Source of the DNA: Ruegeria sp. ANG-R
GTDB taxonomy: Bacteria; Pseudomonadota; Alphaproteobacteria; Rhodobacterales; Rhodobacteraceae
DNA: 64,000 bases
Assembly (NCBI RefSeq): GCF_000813985.1
Contig: NZ_JWLJ01000004.1
Span: 248,001-312,000, forward strand
Direction: 5' to 3'
Positions 42,587 to 52,762 of the stretch are shown one piece after another. The first letter of the stretch is position 1. Each line of letters starts with the position of its first letter. The notes beneath the pieces are model-generated. The model was not told where the DNA came from, did no database searches, and was given only the letters and a program-made list of their open reading frames with translations. A program made the translations under genes and the position numbers.

Positions 42587-44110
42587 TCACTTGATACGCT
42601 GACCGTTGGCCAGGATCTGTCCGTCCTCGGTGAACTCGATCTTGGAATTCAATGTGTCGGGTTCTTCGCCCGGAACAGCCATCAAACCCATCATCATGCG
42701 AGCGCCAAGCGCATCGTTTTCCGAGACGAAACCCATGCCGATCAGCTTGTCGAGCAGGGCGTTGGCGCCAACAAGTTTCAGGTTGGCGACACCCGACGGG
42801 GCGGGCATACCACCAAACTCTTCCGTGTTGGAGTTGTCGAACGAGAAGTCGCCATCGCCGGTCAACTCTGCTCCGACCAGGGAGACCAGCAATTCGTTGA
42901 TCTTCAACGAATGCATCTCGCCCGGCACCATTTCAGATGTCTCAAGCTCTTCCATCGCTTCGGGGTCCATGAAATCGACCAGAACCTTGGCGGTCCCGGT
43001 CGTGTCCAATGCGATCGTCGCCGGGTCACGGGGCAGGGCACCTGCGGGGTCAAACATGCTCCACAACACGTCGGACATGGTGAAATCCGTCAGATTCATG
43101 CCAAAGGCAAACGGCTGAACCTCGTCCGAGGCCTGAACCGGCATCTCGAAATTCAGCCCCGCTTTGGCCATTGCCATTTCGATCGGAAACGGCAGATCGG
43201 CGGTTGTGACCGCCAGTTTCGTGCCATTCTGCGCAAGATCGTAAACAAGCCTCTGCGCGTCGATTCCGCCGGTGAAGCTGCCGCCTTCGGAGCTGCTGCT
43301 GAGCGAGAACGGCTCGCCCTCGGACGTGCCCGCCATTTCGGTGCTGCCCGAGCCATAGGTGAAGGTACCCGACGCAGCGAATCCGGCCTTGTAGATGTCC
43401 TGTACATTGGACACATCAATGCCGGGCGGGATGATCGTGTCGCCTTCAAATTTCAGGTCATCCAGCTTGCCGCTGATCCGACCCGTATCGTCGCTGTCAG
43501 GCTCGTTGAACGCGACATCATAAATCAGGCTTCCCGCAGTAAGCTGCTGGGCGATATCGCGGTTTTCACCGATCTTCATCTGGGACGAGCCTGCAACCCC
43601 GTTCATCTGGACGTTCAGAGCCAGCATGTCGTTCGATACGGTCTCATCGTCAAACTGCATCGAATCCAGCACCAGATTCAGGTGGTTTGCGGTGTAATCG
43701 TAGGTCATGTTCTCGGGCGTTCCCGACACCACCATTTCCAGTGCGTCGTGCGAATAGACCAGATCGGCCGAAAAGGTCTCGCCCTCAGACTCGGCCGAAA
43801 TTGTCATCGGAAAGCTCTCGGGGAAGCCGATATTGACTGTACCATCGCCATTTTCGGTAAGGGTCATCTCGGGGATGACCATATCGAAGGTACCTTCGGT
43901 GTCTGGAATGGCCATAGCCATGGTCATGTTGGTGATAGTGGTGGTGTTGCCCGAGACACTCTCGTCTCCGGTCACGTCATAGCCCATCCCGCCGAGATAG
44001 GCTTGCCAATCGGCCCAGACATCCTTGGCGGTGACATCTGCAAACGCGCCGCTTGTCGCAACGGCATATGCCAAAGCTGCACCGCAGCTGCGGCGAAGGA
44101 AAACAGTCAT
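42587..44110 (-). CDS. DUF2125 exported protein
   Basis: 507 residues with a signal peptide (1-24, SGAFA). The mature protein is acidic and beta-rich with repeating short strands, matching DUF2125, a family of alphaproteobacterial periplasmic or outer-membrane-facing proteins of unknown role. Met is frequent (MTMAMAIPDTEG, RMMMGLMAVPG). ATG 44110 follows AAGGG. Monocistronic, divergent from the SDR gene. Confidence 0.78.
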   Translation of the reverse strand: MTVFLRRSCGAALAYAVATSGAFADVTAKDVWADWQAYLGGMGYDVTGDESVSGNTTTITNMTMAMAIPDTEGTFDMVIPEMTLTENGDGTVNIGFPESFPMTISAESEGETFSADLVYSHDALEMVVSGTPENMTYDYTANHLNLVLDSMQFDDETVSNDMLALNVQMNGVAGSSQMKIGENRDIAQQLTAGSLIYDVAFNEPDSDDTGRISGKLDDLKFEGDTIIPPGIDVSNVQDIYKAGFAASGTFTYGSGSTEMAGTSEGEPFSLSSSSEGGSFTGGIDAQRLVYDLAQNGTKLAVTTADLPFPIEMAMAKAGLNFEMPVQASDEVQPFAFGMNLTDFTMSDVLWSMFDPAGALPRDPATIALDTTGTAKVLVDFMDPEAMEELETSEMVPGEMHSLKINELLVSLVGAELTGDGDFSFDNSNTEEFGGMPAPSGVANLKLVGANALLDKLIGMGFVSENDALGARMMMGLMAVPGEEPDTLNSKIEFTEDGQILANGQRIK

Positions 44111-44242
44111 AAGAGAACCCTTCTTGATCAATTTGCGCGCATCGTCGTGCCTGCAGCGATCAGCGTCAAGGGGGAAGGGGTGGACCAATTCCCCATTTGC
44201 GGGGTACGAGTTAAGACAATTTCAAATACGGGGTTTTAAACG

Positions 44243-44992
44243 ATGCATATGCAAGGGAAAACGGTACTGATCACAGGGGCGAGCCGGGGCATCGGTGCCG
44301 AAGCCGGGCGCGTTTTTGCCGCAGCGGGGGCCAATGTGGCCTTGGTCGCACGCAGCCGCGATCAGATTCAGGCGCTGGCGGCAGCGTTGGGCGACAACGT
44401 CATGGCATTGGCCTGCGATGTCAGCGATTTCGCACAGGTCGAGCAAACCGTGGCCGATTGCATCGACCGGTTTGGTTCGCTGGACGTGCTGATCGGAAAT
44501 GCGGGTGTGATCGATCCGATCTTTCATCTGTCCAACGCGGATACACAGGCCTGGAGCCAGGCAATCGACATCAACCTCAAGGGTGTTTTCTACGGAATGC
44601 GTGCGGCCTTGCCCATCATGCGCGCAGCGGGTGGCGGGACCGTGCTGACCGTCTCATCCGGTGCGGCGTCGAACCCGGTCGAAGCCTGGAGCCACTATTG
44701 CGCCTCCAAGGCCGGCGCCAAGATGTTGACCGAATGCCTGCATCTGGAAGAGGCGCATCACGGCATTCGCGCCATGGGCCTGTCACCGGGGACCGTCGCC
44801 ACCGATATGCAGCGGGTGATCAAGGCCAGCGGCATCAATCCCGTCAGCCAGCTGGATTGGGACGATCACATCCCTGCGGACTGGCCCGCAAGGGCGCTGA
44901 TGTGGATGTGCTCAGCCGATGCGGATGAGTTCTTGGGAACCGAGATATCGCTGCGCAACGAAGAAATTCGCAAACGGGTCGGGCTGACGTGA
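44243..44992 (+). CDS. Short-chain dehydrogenase/reductase
   Basis: 249 residues. NAD(P)-binding TGASRGIG at 11-18, NAG motif (LIGNAGV), catalytic Ser-Tyr-Lys in VSSGAAS and HYCASKAG. The acidic/basic pattern after beta-2 (VARSRD) suggests NADPH preference. The substrate is unknown. Linked by a 4-base GTGA overlap to the crotonase gene and by ATGA to the VOC gene, so the three form an operon, perhaps a small acyl or hydroxy-acid pathway. Confidence 0.88.
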   Translation: MHMQGKTVLITGASRGIGAEAGRVFAAAGANVALVARSRDQIQALAAALGDNVMALACDVSDFAQVEQTVADCIDRFGSLDVLIGNAGVIDPIFHLSNADTQAWSQAIDINLKGVFYGMRAALPIMRAAGGGTVLTVSSGAASNPVEAWSHYCASKAGAKMLTECLHLEEAHHGIRAMGLSPGTVATDMQRVIKASGINPVSQLDWDDHIPADWPARALMWMCSADADEFLGTEISLRNEEIRKRVGLT

Positions 44993-45597
44993 TCGACCTG
45001 ACGCAAGAAGATGGGCTGTGGACAGTTACGCTGAATAACCCTGGAAAAGCCAATGCACTGACCTCAGCGATGCTTAGCGAATTGGTTGGCATCGCTGAGG
45101 CGGCGACTGAGGCGCGTGCTTTGATCCTGACCGGCGCAGGCCGGGTGTTCAGTGCGGGTGCCGACCTTGATGAGGTGCGGGCGGGCCTTGCGACCTCCGA
45201 CCTATGGGAGCGGCTGTCAGGTGCAATCGCCAGCCTTCCCTGCCTGACAGTCGCCGCTCTCAACGGTACGCTGGCGGGCGGTGCCAACGGTATGGTTCTG
45301 GCTTGTGACCTGCGCATTGCTGTTCCCTCGGCCAGGTTTTTCTATCCGGTCATGAAGCTGGGATTTCTACCGCAGCCTTCCGACCCGAAACGCATGGCCG
45401 CGTTGATCGGTCCGGCCCGGACCAGAATGATCCTTATGGCCGGGCAAAAGATAACCGCAGCGGAAGCATATAACTTTGGGCTGGTTGATCGGGTGGTCGA
45501 GCCTGACCAGTTGATGCCAACAGCGCGAGAGCTTGTGGTCGACAGCGTATCTGCCGACCCGGCGATTGCAGCGGGTATTGCCGGATTGTGCCCATGA
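44989..45597 (+). CDS. Short enoyl-CoA hydratase/isomerase-family protein
   Basis: 202 residues from GTG 44989. The crotonase core is present: TLNNPGKANALTSAML, ILTGAGRVFSAGADLDEV (oxyanion loop 1) and AALNGTLAGGANGMVLACDLRIA (oxyanion loop 2), with FFYPVMKLGFLP. It ends about 50-60 residues early compared with usual 255-265-residue members and lacks the C-terminal helical trimerisation region. The reading frame and stop are clean, and the next gene overlaps, so this looks like a natural short form rather than a frameshift. Confidence 0.78.
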   Translation: MIDLTQEDGLWTVTLNNPGKANALTSAMLSELVGIAEAATEARALILTGAGRVFSAGADLDEVRAGLATSDLWERLSGAIASLPCLTVAALNGTLAGGANGMVLACDLRIAVPSARFFYPVMKLGFLPQPSDPKRMAALIGPARTRMILMAGQKITAAEAYNFGLVDRVVEPDQLMPTARELVVDSVSADPAIAAGIAGLCP

Positions 45598-46331
45598 GGA
45601 TTGCCGCGCTTCGATTGCGGGTGGCTGACCCGGATGCCTTGGCGGCGTTCTATCGCGACGCGCTGGGCATGTCCGTTCTGGTCGAAGGGGCCAATCGTCG
45701 GGTGGGATACCCCGGCCGGGATGCTCACCTTCTGCTGATGCCGGGTGGAGGTGGCTACCGTCATGACCGTGGGCAAAGATACTGGAAGATCGGAATCACG
45801 CTGCCGGATGTTGATCTTGCTCTGGATTTTCTTCGCCGGAAGGGTATTGCGGTCAGCGCTCCGCAGCAGTTTCTGGATATCGGCTATATGTGCCACCTGA
45901 ATGACCCCGAAGGATTTGTTATAGAACTGCTGCAGCATGACTTTGAGGGCAACCGCCCCGATGATGCCGCGCACCGGGCCTTGCCATTTGCCGACGCCTG
46001 TATCGGCCAGATCACCTTGCGGACCGGCGATATTGCCGCCGAGGATGCGTTCTGTCGATCGCAGGGGATGTCCCTGTTGTCCATGCAGGATGTGGAATCA
46101 TACGGGTTCGACCTTCACTTCTATGCGTTCACAGCGGAAAAACCCCCGAATCCGGACCTCTGGGCGGTTGAGAATCGCGAATGGTTATGGAAGCGCCACT
46201 ACACCACACTGGAGTTCCAACATATCCCAGATGCCCGATTTGCACCGGTGCCAGACTATTGTGGAATTGAAGTTGAAGGTTTGGCCGACCCGCAGGAGGA
46301 CGCGTTCGGCGATCCTTGGCTTCCGACCTGA
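45594..46331 (+). CDS. VOC-family (glyoxalase/dioxygenase-like) protein
   Basis: 245 residues with two VOC half-domains. The first (about 1-125) starts IAALRLRVADPDALAAFYRDALGMSV and ends LNDPEGFVIELLQ (metal Glu). The second (about 140-240) has QITLRTGDIAAEDAFCRSQGMSL. The family binds a divalent metal; substrates vary (glyoxalase, extradiol dioxygenase, epimerase). ATG 45594 overlaps the previous stop. It is directly abutted by the convergent HNH gene. Confidence 0.8.
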   Translation: MRIAALRLRVADPDALAAFYRDALGMSVLVEGANRRVGYPGRDAHLLLMPGGGGYRHDRGQRYWKIGITLPDVDLALDFLRRKGIAVSAPQQFLDIGYMCHLNDPEGFVIELLQHDFEGNRPDDAAHRALPFADACIGQITLRTGDIAAEDAFCRSQGMSLLSMQDVESYGFDLHFYAFTAEKPPNPDLWAVENREWLWKRHYTTLEFQHIPDARFAPVPDYCGIEVEGLADPQEDAFGDPWLPT

Positions 46332-46628
46332 TCAGCGCCCGCGCCGTTTGCCGGGCACTTTCGAACGAAATCCAGGCGGGCGTTTGCGTACCCAATGCAG
46401 GAACTTTTTCAGCCTCGGGTGGGTCCGCAGCGCATCAACGGTGTTGAATTCGCGCGCCAGTTCCGCCTCGGTCAGTGTCGCGTGGACCTCTTTGTGACAG
46501 ATCTGATGCAATAAAACGGTGGGCCCGCCCTTGCCTCCTTTGAGCTTTGGGATCAGATGGTGCAGGCTGCCGCCGCCCTCCGGGATCGGGCGGTCGCAGA
46601 GCGGGCAGATTGGATCAGCATTTGCCAT
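46332..46628 (-). CDS. HNH endonuclease-like protein
   Basis: 98 residues. Zinc-bound HNH motif: CPLCDRPIP, HHLIPKLKGGKGG and LLHQICHKEVH, with a basic C-terminal end (RKRPPGFRSKVPGKRRGR). Solitary HNH proteins of this size are common in Rhodobacterales; roles are not defined. Its stop touches the VOC stop base to base. Nothing nearby suggests a phage or restriction system. Confidence 0.8.
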   Translation of the reverse strand: MANADPICPLCDRPIPEGGGSLHHLIPKLKGGKGGPTVLLHQICHKEVHATLTEAELAREFNTVDALRTHPRLKKFLHWVRKRPPGFRSKVPGKRRGR

Positions 46629-46672
46629 GACCTAACTTCGCGCTGAAGCGTGTAGACGGCAAGAGGGACACA

Positions 46673-47851
46673 ATGGCGCAAACGATGGTTATCGGGGCGG
46701 GACCGGCAGGCCTGATGGCCGCCGAGCAACTTGCCGCCGCAGGGCACGAGGTTCTTGTGGCCGAAGCCAAACCCTCGGTCGCGCGAAAGCTGCTGATGGC
46801 GGGGAAATCTGGCCTGAACCTGACCAGGAACGAGTCTTTTGACACGTTTATGGGCGCTTATGGGGATGCCGAGGAATGGTTGCACCCGATAATCCGAGCG
46901 TTTGACGCACAAGCGGTCATGGCCTGGGCCAGCGATCTGGGGCAGAAGATGTTCACGGGTTCAACCGGGCGTGTGTTCCCGAGGGTGATGAAAGCCTCGC
47001 CCTTGTTGCGGGCGTGGCTGACCCGGCTGGATGAGGCCGGTGTTCAGATCAGGACCCGGTGGTGCTGGCAGGGGTGGCGCAATGACGCGCTGGTGTTTGA
47101 TACGCCTGATGGCGAACGGCTTTGCACACCCGATGTGACGATTCTGGCATTGGGAGGTGCCAGTTGGGCGCGATTGGGGTCGGACGGTGCCTGGGCTTCG
47201 AGGCTCGCGGAGACAGGTGTCGCTTTAGCTTCGTTTGAACCTGCAAATGCGGCCCTGTCGGTCGGCTGGAGCCCATACATGCAGACTCATTTCGGGGCGG
47301 CCCTGAAATCGGTGCGCTGGATGGCGGGAGGGTCGCACAGCCGAGGCGAAGCCACGATTTCTGCCAAGGGTCTGGAAGGGGGCGGGTTGTATTCCCTGAC
47401 CCCGTCTTTGCGTAACGGTGACCCTCTCTTTGTGGATCTGGTGCCCGACCTGGGCGAGAAGGATTTGCTTGCACGCCTTGCGTCAAAAAATCCCAAGACC
47501 ACATTGTCCCAGTGGCTCAAGCGGACGCTGCACCTGCCGCCGCAGAAAATCGCGCTGTTCCATGAGATGGTTAAGCGGTGCAGCGTGCCCAAGTCGCATG
47601 AAGCCTTGGCAATAAAACGGTTGCCGGTGTCACATGCGGGTCTGCGGCCGATCGATGAGGCGATTTCAACCGCTGGCGGTGTCGCGCGTGATGCACTGGA
47701 CAGCGGTCTGATGCTGACCGCCCGACCGGGCGTTTTTTGCGCGGGTGAGATGTTGGACTGGGAAGCCCCGACCGGGGGGTATCTGCTGACCGGATGTCTG
47801 GCAACGGGGCGCTGGGCCGGACGGTCTGCTGCTGCATGGCTGGATCAGTAG
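46673..47851 (+). CDS. BaiN/HI0933-type flavoprotein (TIGR03862)
   Basis: 392 residues. FAD-binding GAGPAGLMAAEQLAAAGHEVLVAEA at 7-31, then KLLMAGKSGLNLT, GGASWARLGSDGAW and the C-terminal GEMLDWEAPTGGYLLTGCLATGRWAG that defines this family. It reduces an unidentified substrate using FAD and probably NAD(P)H. Convergent with holA, three bases apart. Confidence 0.85.
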   Translation: MAQTMVIGAGPAGLMAAEQLAAAGHEVLVAEAKPSVARKLLMAGKSGLNLTRNESFDTFMGAYGDAEEWLHPIIRAFDAQAVMAWASDLGQKMFTGSTGRVFPRVMKASPLLRAWLTRLDEAGVQIRTRWCWQGWRNDALVFDTPDGERLCTPDVTILALGGASWARLGSDGAWASRLAETGVALASFEPANAALSVGWSPYMQTHFGAALKSVRWMAGGSHSRGEATISAKGLEGGGLYSLTPSLRNGDPLFVDLVPDLGEKDLLARLASKNPKTTLSQWLKRTLHLPPQKIALFHEMVKRCSVPKSHEALAIKRLPVSHAGLRPIDEAISTAGGVARDALDSGLMLTARPGVFCAGEMLDWEAPTGGYLLTGCLATGRWAGRSAAAWLDQ

Positions 47852-47854
47852 GCA

Positions 47855-48883
47855 TCAGCCCGATCGGGCCAGCATGGCCAGACGGATCATGGCCCGTTCC
47901 ACCAGCGCCATGGCCGGTGCGGTTTGACCGGCCGAGCGCAACGACAGGTCCGTGTCGGTCAGAACCGTCAATGCGGTTTGCAGTTTCTGCGCGCCCCATC
48001 CCTGCGCTTGCCGCAATATGCGATCGCGCCGTTTGCCATAGACCGGGGGGCGTAGTTTGCCGATTCCCTGAGCCGCTCCGCCCGGGTCTGAGGCGCAAGC
48101 GTAAAGCGTCCGGAAATGCCGCGTGGCTCCGATGCACAGACTTACACCATTGGTGCCTTGCGCCTGCAGTCGTCGGATCAGCGGCCCGATTTCCTGCGCT
48201 CGGCCCTCGGCGACCACGTTCAGCACGTCATCCAACGCTGCTTCGGTCGAACGCGGCGCGCAGGCCTCGATGTCTTCAAGTGTCAGTTCGCCGGAGTCCC
48301 CTCGTTTGTAAAGTGACAACTTCTCAATGGTTTGCGTGAAATCTCCCGGGCTTAGACCCAGAGCAAGTTCGCTGAGCGCCGACATCGAGTCGCGCGGGAT
48401 AGTCCGCAATCCAGCCTCTGCCAGAATCCGTTCCACCTCGGCGCGCGAGGGTGGGTCATCGTAGATGCCGACTGAATAGGTCGTCGGATTTGCTTCGAAC
48501 GCTTTGCGGATTTTCGAGCTGGGTTTGAGCTGTCCGGCGGTCACAATGATCTGTGCATCGCCTTTGTCCCAGTCTTCGAGGGCCGCGATTATCGCAGGCG
48601 CGGCCACATCCGTGGTGTCTTCGACAAATACCGCGCGGGGGCCGGGGAAAAATCCGACGGCCTTTACGGCGTCCAACAACAACGCCGGATCGCTGCGCAG
48701 GTCAGCGCCGGGAATGCGGGTCAGGCGCATTTCCTCTTCGGCTCCGGGTCCCAGCAAAGCCGCCAGAACCTGCTGGCGTTTCAGGGCAACGCGCATTGCG
48801 TCCGCCCCGTAGATCAGCAATCCGGCCTTGTCCGCGTCCGGCCTGGTAAAATACCCTTCAGCCTCGCGCGGGCTCAATTTCAT
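47855..48883 (-). CDS. holA: DNA polymerase III delta subunit
   Basis: 342 residues. Clamp-loader subunit that opens the beta clamp. AAA+-like N-terminal part (LIYGADAMRVALKRQQVLAAL), a central VFVEDTTDVAAPAIIAAL and C-terminal DDVLNVVAEGRAQEIGPLIRRLQAQG. Start overlaps the lptE stop by 4 bases; leuS-lptE-holA is a frequent gene order in proteobacteria. Confidence 0.92.
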   Translation of the reverse strand: MKLSPREAEGYFTRPDADKAGLLIYGADAMRVALKRQQVLAALLGPGAEEEMRLTRIPGADLRSDPALLLDAVKAVGFFPGPRAVFVEDTTDVAAPAIIAALEDWDKGDAQIIVTAGQLKPSSKIRKAFEANPTTYSVGIYDDPPSRAEVERILAEAGLRTIPRDSMSALSELALGLSPGDFTQTIEKLSLYKRGDSGELTLEDIEACAPRSTEAALDDVLNVVAEGRAQEIGPLIRRLQAQGTNGVSLCIGATRHFRTLYACASDPGGAAQGIGKLRPPVYGKRRDRILRQAQGWGAQKLQTALTVLTDTDLSLRSAGQTAPAMALVERAMIRLAMLARSG

Positions 48884-49371
48884 GTGGACAGGTCCGGCGT
48901 GGCGTATAGGCGATTCACGATCTGATCGGACAGAATCACCATCAGGCGCTCAATCGCGTCACGCTCATCCGCCAGCGTCGATACGGTCGAGCCCGCGGCT
49001 GAGTAGCCTACGAAATCGGTGACATTGCCCGAGGCAATAACGTGCCCGGTCGCGTTGGATTTCAGCGTGTAAGAGGCATTGCCATCAATGGTATAGCGAT
49101 TGGTCTCATTCGCTGTCGTGATCGAGGCCCGGCGGGTGACTGTCGACACGCCGACATCCAGTTTGTACTCGTTGCCCGATGTCGCGCTCCGGCCTAACTG
49201 ACGTTCCAGATTCTGGACAAGCAGAAAGCTTTCGACCGTATTCGGGGCCGATACTTCCACTTTCCCATTCAAGGCCGAACCCGATCCCCCGGGCGCATAG
49301 ACCGGTTCGAAACCGCAGGCGGCGAGCGCCAGCGGCATCAGCAATATGGTTCTGCGATCAAACGACGACAT
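48880..49371 (-). CDS. lptE: LPS-assembly lipoprotein LptE
   Basis: 163 residues. Lipobox LAAC with Cys19 ([18 protein letters not shown]). LptE plugs LptD in the outer membrane and helps insert LPS. The mature part is a small alpha/beta fold with [25 protein letters not shown] and a final helix ([19 protein letters not shown]). Overlaps leuS by 14 bases and holA by 4. Confidence 0.9.
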   Translation of the reverse strand: MSSFDRRTILLMPLALAACGFEPVYAPGGSGSALNGKVEVSAPNTVESFLLVQNLERQLGRSATSGNEYKLDVGVSTVTRRASITTANETNRYTIDGNASYTLKSNATGHVIASGNVTDFVGYSAAGSTVSTLADERDAIERLMVILSDQIVNRLYATPDLST

Positions 49372-51925
49372 TTACGATTCGGCCCGGTACAACGATCACT
49401 TTCTTCGGTGCGGCACCATCCAGCGCCTTTTGCACAGCTTCGGTGCTGAGCGCGATTTTTTCAACCTCTGCCTTGTCCAGATCCTTGGCCACGCTGATTT
49501 CGGCGCGGCGCTTGCCGTTGATCTGGATTGGCAGGGTGACGGTGTCATCGATCAGCATCGCCTCATCCGCGACGGGCCATGGGGCCATGGCCACCAGACC
49601 TTCTCCGCCCAGCAACTGCCAGAGCTCCTCGGACAGGTGCGGCGTCATCGGCGACATCAGTTGCGCCAGCGTCTTGGCGGCCTCGCGTTTCGCAGCGGTG
49701 CCTGCCTTGGATTTGGCCAGCGTATTGGTGAAGGCGTAAAGCTTGGCAATCGAGGCGTTGAAGCCAAAGGATTCCACCCCGCCCGAGACATCATGGATCG
49801 CCTTGTGCATCTCGCGCAGCAGCGTTTCGTCGTCGGCATTGGCCGGACTGTCCGATTCGACGATTTCCGAGGCGATCCGATGCACACGGGCCAGATGCTT
49901 GAACGCGGCCTCGGCCCCGGATGCGGTCCATTCCACGTCCCGCTCGGGAGGCGAATCGGACAGCACGAACCAGCGTGCGGTGTCGGCCCCGTAGCTCTGG
50001 ACGATTTCCATCGGATCAACGACGTTTTTCTTGGACTTCGACATTTTGACCGATGGGAAAATCCAAATCGGTTCGCCGGTGTCGAGCTTAATCTTCTTTT
50101 CTCGATCCACTTCTTCGGGGAAGAAAAACGGTCCGCGCTTCTCGCTGCCACCTTCCGGTGTGTAGCATTCGTGCGTCACCATGCCCTGAGTGAACAGCGC
50201 ATTGAATGGTTCGATGGCTGTTTTCGGCAAATGGCCGGTGATGTTCATCGCCCGCGCGAAGAAGCGGGAATAGAGCAGGTGCAGAATCGCGTGCTCGATG
50301 CCGCCGATATACTGGTCGACGTTCATCCAGTATTCCGCCTCGGCCAGATCGGTCGGCGTTTCAGCGCGAGGTGCAGTGAAACGGGCGTAGTACCAGGACG
50401 AATCGACGAAAGTATCCATGGTGTCGGTTTCCCGCTTGGCGGGCGCGCCGCAGGACGGGCAAGGGGTGTCGCGCCAATTGGGATGGCGGTCCAGCGGGTT
50501 GCCCGGAATCGAGAAGTCGATCGGCTTGCCGTTGCCGTCGTCATAAGGCAGCTCAATCGGCAGATTTTCTTTCTTCTCGGGCACCGTGCCGCATTTCTCG
50601 CAGTGGACCACGGGAATCGGGCAGCCCCAATAGCGTTGGCGACTGAGACCCCAGTCGCGCAACCGGTATTTGGTGACGCCCTCGCCCCAACCTGCTTTTT
50701 CGGCGAAATCCACGGTGGCGTTGATCGCCTCTTCGCCGGTGGCTTCCGTGAGTCCCGCGAAGTGGTTCACCCAGCGGACTTTCACGGTCTTCGGCGGGAC
50801 AAAGGCGATCTTGTCGACCGGGGAATCATCATCCAACGCAAAGAAGGTATCGACCACAGGCAGGCCGTATTTGCGGCAGAAATCCAGGTCGCGCTGGTCA
50901 TGCGCCGGGCAGGCAAAGATTGCGCCGGTGCCATAATCCATCAGAATGAAGTTGGCGATCCAGACCGGCAACTCCCAACTGGGATCGAGCGGATGCTTGA
51001 CGCGAATGCCAGTGTCATAGCCCAGCTTTTCGGCGGTTTCGATGGCCTCTTCGGTGGTGCCACCCTTTCGGCATTCGGCAACGAATTCAGCTACTTCCGG
51101 ATTCTCAGCCTCAAGCTGTCTGGCGATCGGATGGTCCGGAGAGATCCCCACGAAAGAGGCCCCCAGCAGCGTATCGGGCCGAGTCGTGTAGACGGTGATC
51201 GGCTCACCTTCATCTGTACGCTCGAACGAGAATTGCAGGCCACGCGACTTGCCGATCCAGTTTTCTTGCATCAGGCGAACCTTGGCGGGCCAGTTCTCAA
51301 GCGTGTCCAGGGCGTCCAGCAATTCCTCGGAATAGTCGGAGATCTTGAAAAACCATTGGGTCAGTTCACGCCGTTCCACCAAAGCGCCCGAGCGCCAGCC
51401 GCGCCCGTTTTCGACCTGTTCGTTGGCCAGAACGGTCATATCGACCGGGTCCCAGTTCACCACGGCGTTCTTGCGGTAGACCAAACCGGCCTCGAGCATA
51501 TCCAGAAACAGCGCCTGCTGCTGGCCATAGTATTCCGGGTCACACGTGGCGAATTCGCGGGACCAGTCGATCGACAGGCCAAGCGGTTTCATCTGGCTGC
51601 GCATGTCTGCGATATTGCCGTAGGTCCAGTCTTTGGGATGTCCGCCGCTAGCCATGGCCGCGTTTTCTGCCGGCATACCAAATGCGTCCCAGCCCATCGG
51701 ATGCAAGACATTGTGCCCGGTTGCCAGCTTATGGCGAGCGATCACGTCGCCCATAGTGTAGTTGCGCACATGTCCCATATGGATTCGGCCAGACGGGTAG
51801 GGGAACATTTCAAGCACGTAGTATTTCGGCTTGTCCGCCTTGTGGTCGGCAGTGAAGATTCCGGCCTTGTCCCAGGCCTCTTGCCATTTTGCTTCGATTT
51901 CGGTGGCCGAGTAGCGAGACATCAT
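49358..51925 (-). CDS. leuS: Leucyl-tRNA synthetase
   Basis: 855 residues, class I. HIGH motif as [14 protein letters not shown] near residue 45, a CP1 editing domain in the middle ([40 protein letters not shown]) and KMSKS in [15 protein letters not shown] zinc-type cysteine set ([21 protein letters not shown]) is present. A very long antisense frame on the plus strand is a codon-bias shadow. Separated from the DUF3576 gene by a terminator. Confidence 0.96.
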   Translation of the reverse strand: MMSRYSATEIEAKWQEAWDKAGIFTADHKADKPKYYVLEMFPYPSGRIHMGHVRNYTMGDVIARHKLATGHNVLHPMGWDAFGMPAENAAMASGGHPKDWTYGNIADMRSQMKPLGLSIDWSREFATCDPEYYGQQQALFLDMLEAGLVYRKNAVVNWDPVDMTVLANEQVENGRGWRSGALVERRELTQWFFKISDYSEELLDALDTLENWPAKVRLMQENWIGKSRGLQFSFERTDEGEPITVYTTRPDTLLGASFVGISPDHPIARQLEAENPEVAEFVAECRKGGTTEEAIETAEKLGYDTGIRVKHPLDPSWELPVWIANFILMDYGTGAIFACPAHDQRDLDFCRKYGLPVVDTFFALDDDSPVDKIAFVPPKTVKVRWVNHFAGLTEATGEEAINATVDFAEKAGWGEGVTKYRLRDWGLSRQRYWGCPIPVVHCEKCGTVPEKKENLPIELPYDDGNGKPIDFSIPGNPLDRHPNWRDTPCPSCGAPAKRETDTMDTFVDSSWYYARFTAPRAETPTDLAEAEYWMNVDQYIGGIEHAILHLLYSRFFARAMNITGHLPKTAIEPFNALFTQGMVTHECYTPEGGSEKRGPFFFPEEVDREKKIKLDTGEPIWIFPSVKMSKSKKNVVDPMEIVQSYGADTARWFVLSDSPPERDVEWTASGAEAAFKHLARVHRIASEIVESDSPANADDETLLREMHKAIHDVSGGVESFGFNASIAKLYAFTNTLAKSKAGTAAKREAAKTLAQLMSPMTPHLSEELWQLLGGEGLVAMAPWPVADEAMLIDDTVTLPIQINGKRRAEISVAKDLDKAEVEKIALSTEAVQKALDGAAPKKVIVVPGRIVNVVV

Positions 51926-51941
51926 GCGGTCCTTCGTAACT

Positions 51942-51967
51942 GAAAACGCCGGGTAGGAACCCGGCGT
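51942..51967 (-). terminator. Intrinsic terminator between DUF3576 gene and leuS
   Basis: On the minus strand ACGCCGGGT, loop TCCT, ACCCGGCGT is followed by TTTTC. The 9-bp GC-rich stem lies 28 bases after the DUF3576 stop and 17 bases before the leuS start. Confidence 0.8.
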
Positions 51968-51994
51968 GGTATTAGTGTGATTTTCGGCGGGTTG

Positions 51995-52480
51995 CTAGAA
52001 CTTGTTGTCTGCAATGCGTAGCTGACGCGCCCGAGACAGGATCGCATCCTCGACCGCGCGTGTGGTTGCGGCGCTAACTGGAGCCCCACCGCTGGTTTGG
52101 AGCGCCACTGACAATGAGCGTGCTGCCAGCGCCGGGTCGCTGATATGTACAGTCGCCCGATAAGATCGTCCGCCGCCCGGCGGTGTGCCGTAACCTGTTA
52201 CGATCACGCCGGTAAAAGGATCAACCTCCTGTACGGGCAGGAAATTGAGAACATCCAGCGAGGCCGCCCACAAATAGCGGTTCACCTGAGTAACTTGTTC
52301 CGAATTGTTCGGACCGAACACATCCCAGATCGTGGAACGATTCGGGTCATCCAGTTCGCGCTCTTCGGCGTTCCCTCTGACAAAGTTGGGATCGCCTGTT
52401 GTCGAAGCGTTCCGATTCTGCCCGCAAGCAGAGAGCGTAGCGGTCAGCATGATCAAACCCAAAAACGTCGGCAGGCGCAT
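51995..52480 (-). CDS. DUF3576 lipoprotein
   Basis: 161 residues from ATG 52480; GTG 52501 is an alternative that adds seven residues. Lipobox LSAC (LGLIMLTATLSACGQN) marks a lipoprotein. The rest fits DUF3576: DPNRSTIWDVFGP, VNRYLWAASLDVLNFLPVQEVDPFTGVIVTGYGTP. Envelope protein of unknown role, often next to leuS in Rhodobacterales. The 282 bases upstream to the porin gene hold only the two divergent promoters and a weak hairpin near 52710; I see no gene. Confidence 0.82.
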   Translation of the reverse strand: MRLPTFLGLIMLTATLSACGQNRNASTTGDPNFVRGNAEERELDDPNRSTIWDVFGPNNSEQVTQVNRYLWAASLDVLNFLPVQEVDPFTGVIVTGYGTPPGGGRSYRATVHISDPALAARSLSVALQTSGGAPVSAATTRAVEDAILSRARQLRIADNKF

Positions 52481-52762
52481 AATAAGCAGGTCCTGTTTCA
52501 CTGATTGTGCATCGTTGAGGCATACTCCTAGCCAAGGACCCTTTCAGCAACAACCCTATTCTTTTGAATTGTCGAAGCCTTGTAGGTCGGAACTCCCTGA
52601 AAGCGACTGTGGCATCCTTGCACCAATCTGACCCGAATGACGCTGCCTCATTTATGCTGAGCTTGCGCCGAGGGGGCAAAAAGAGCGAAACGATGTCCGT
52701 GCTGAGACATATGCCTTGGTATGTGTCGAGTAGATAACTCTTTTGAAACCGAGGGAAACAAG

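Noticed and set aside
42911..44239. A 442-residue plus-strand frame opposite the DUF2125 gene
   Set aside because: The minus-strand protein has a clean signal peptide and ribosome site; the plus frame is Arg/His-rich and lacks domains.
46332..46628. HNH gene as a sign of a mobile element or homing endonuclease
   Set aside because: No repeats, integrase, intron or phage genes nearby; its base composition matches the neighbours and it fits tightly between two genes.
49346..51943. An 865-residue open frame on the plus strand, antisense to leuS
   Set aside because: It mirrors leuS almost end to end, shows no recognisable domain, and leuS has all synthetase motifs. Long antisense frames are expected from the codon bias of GC-rich genes.
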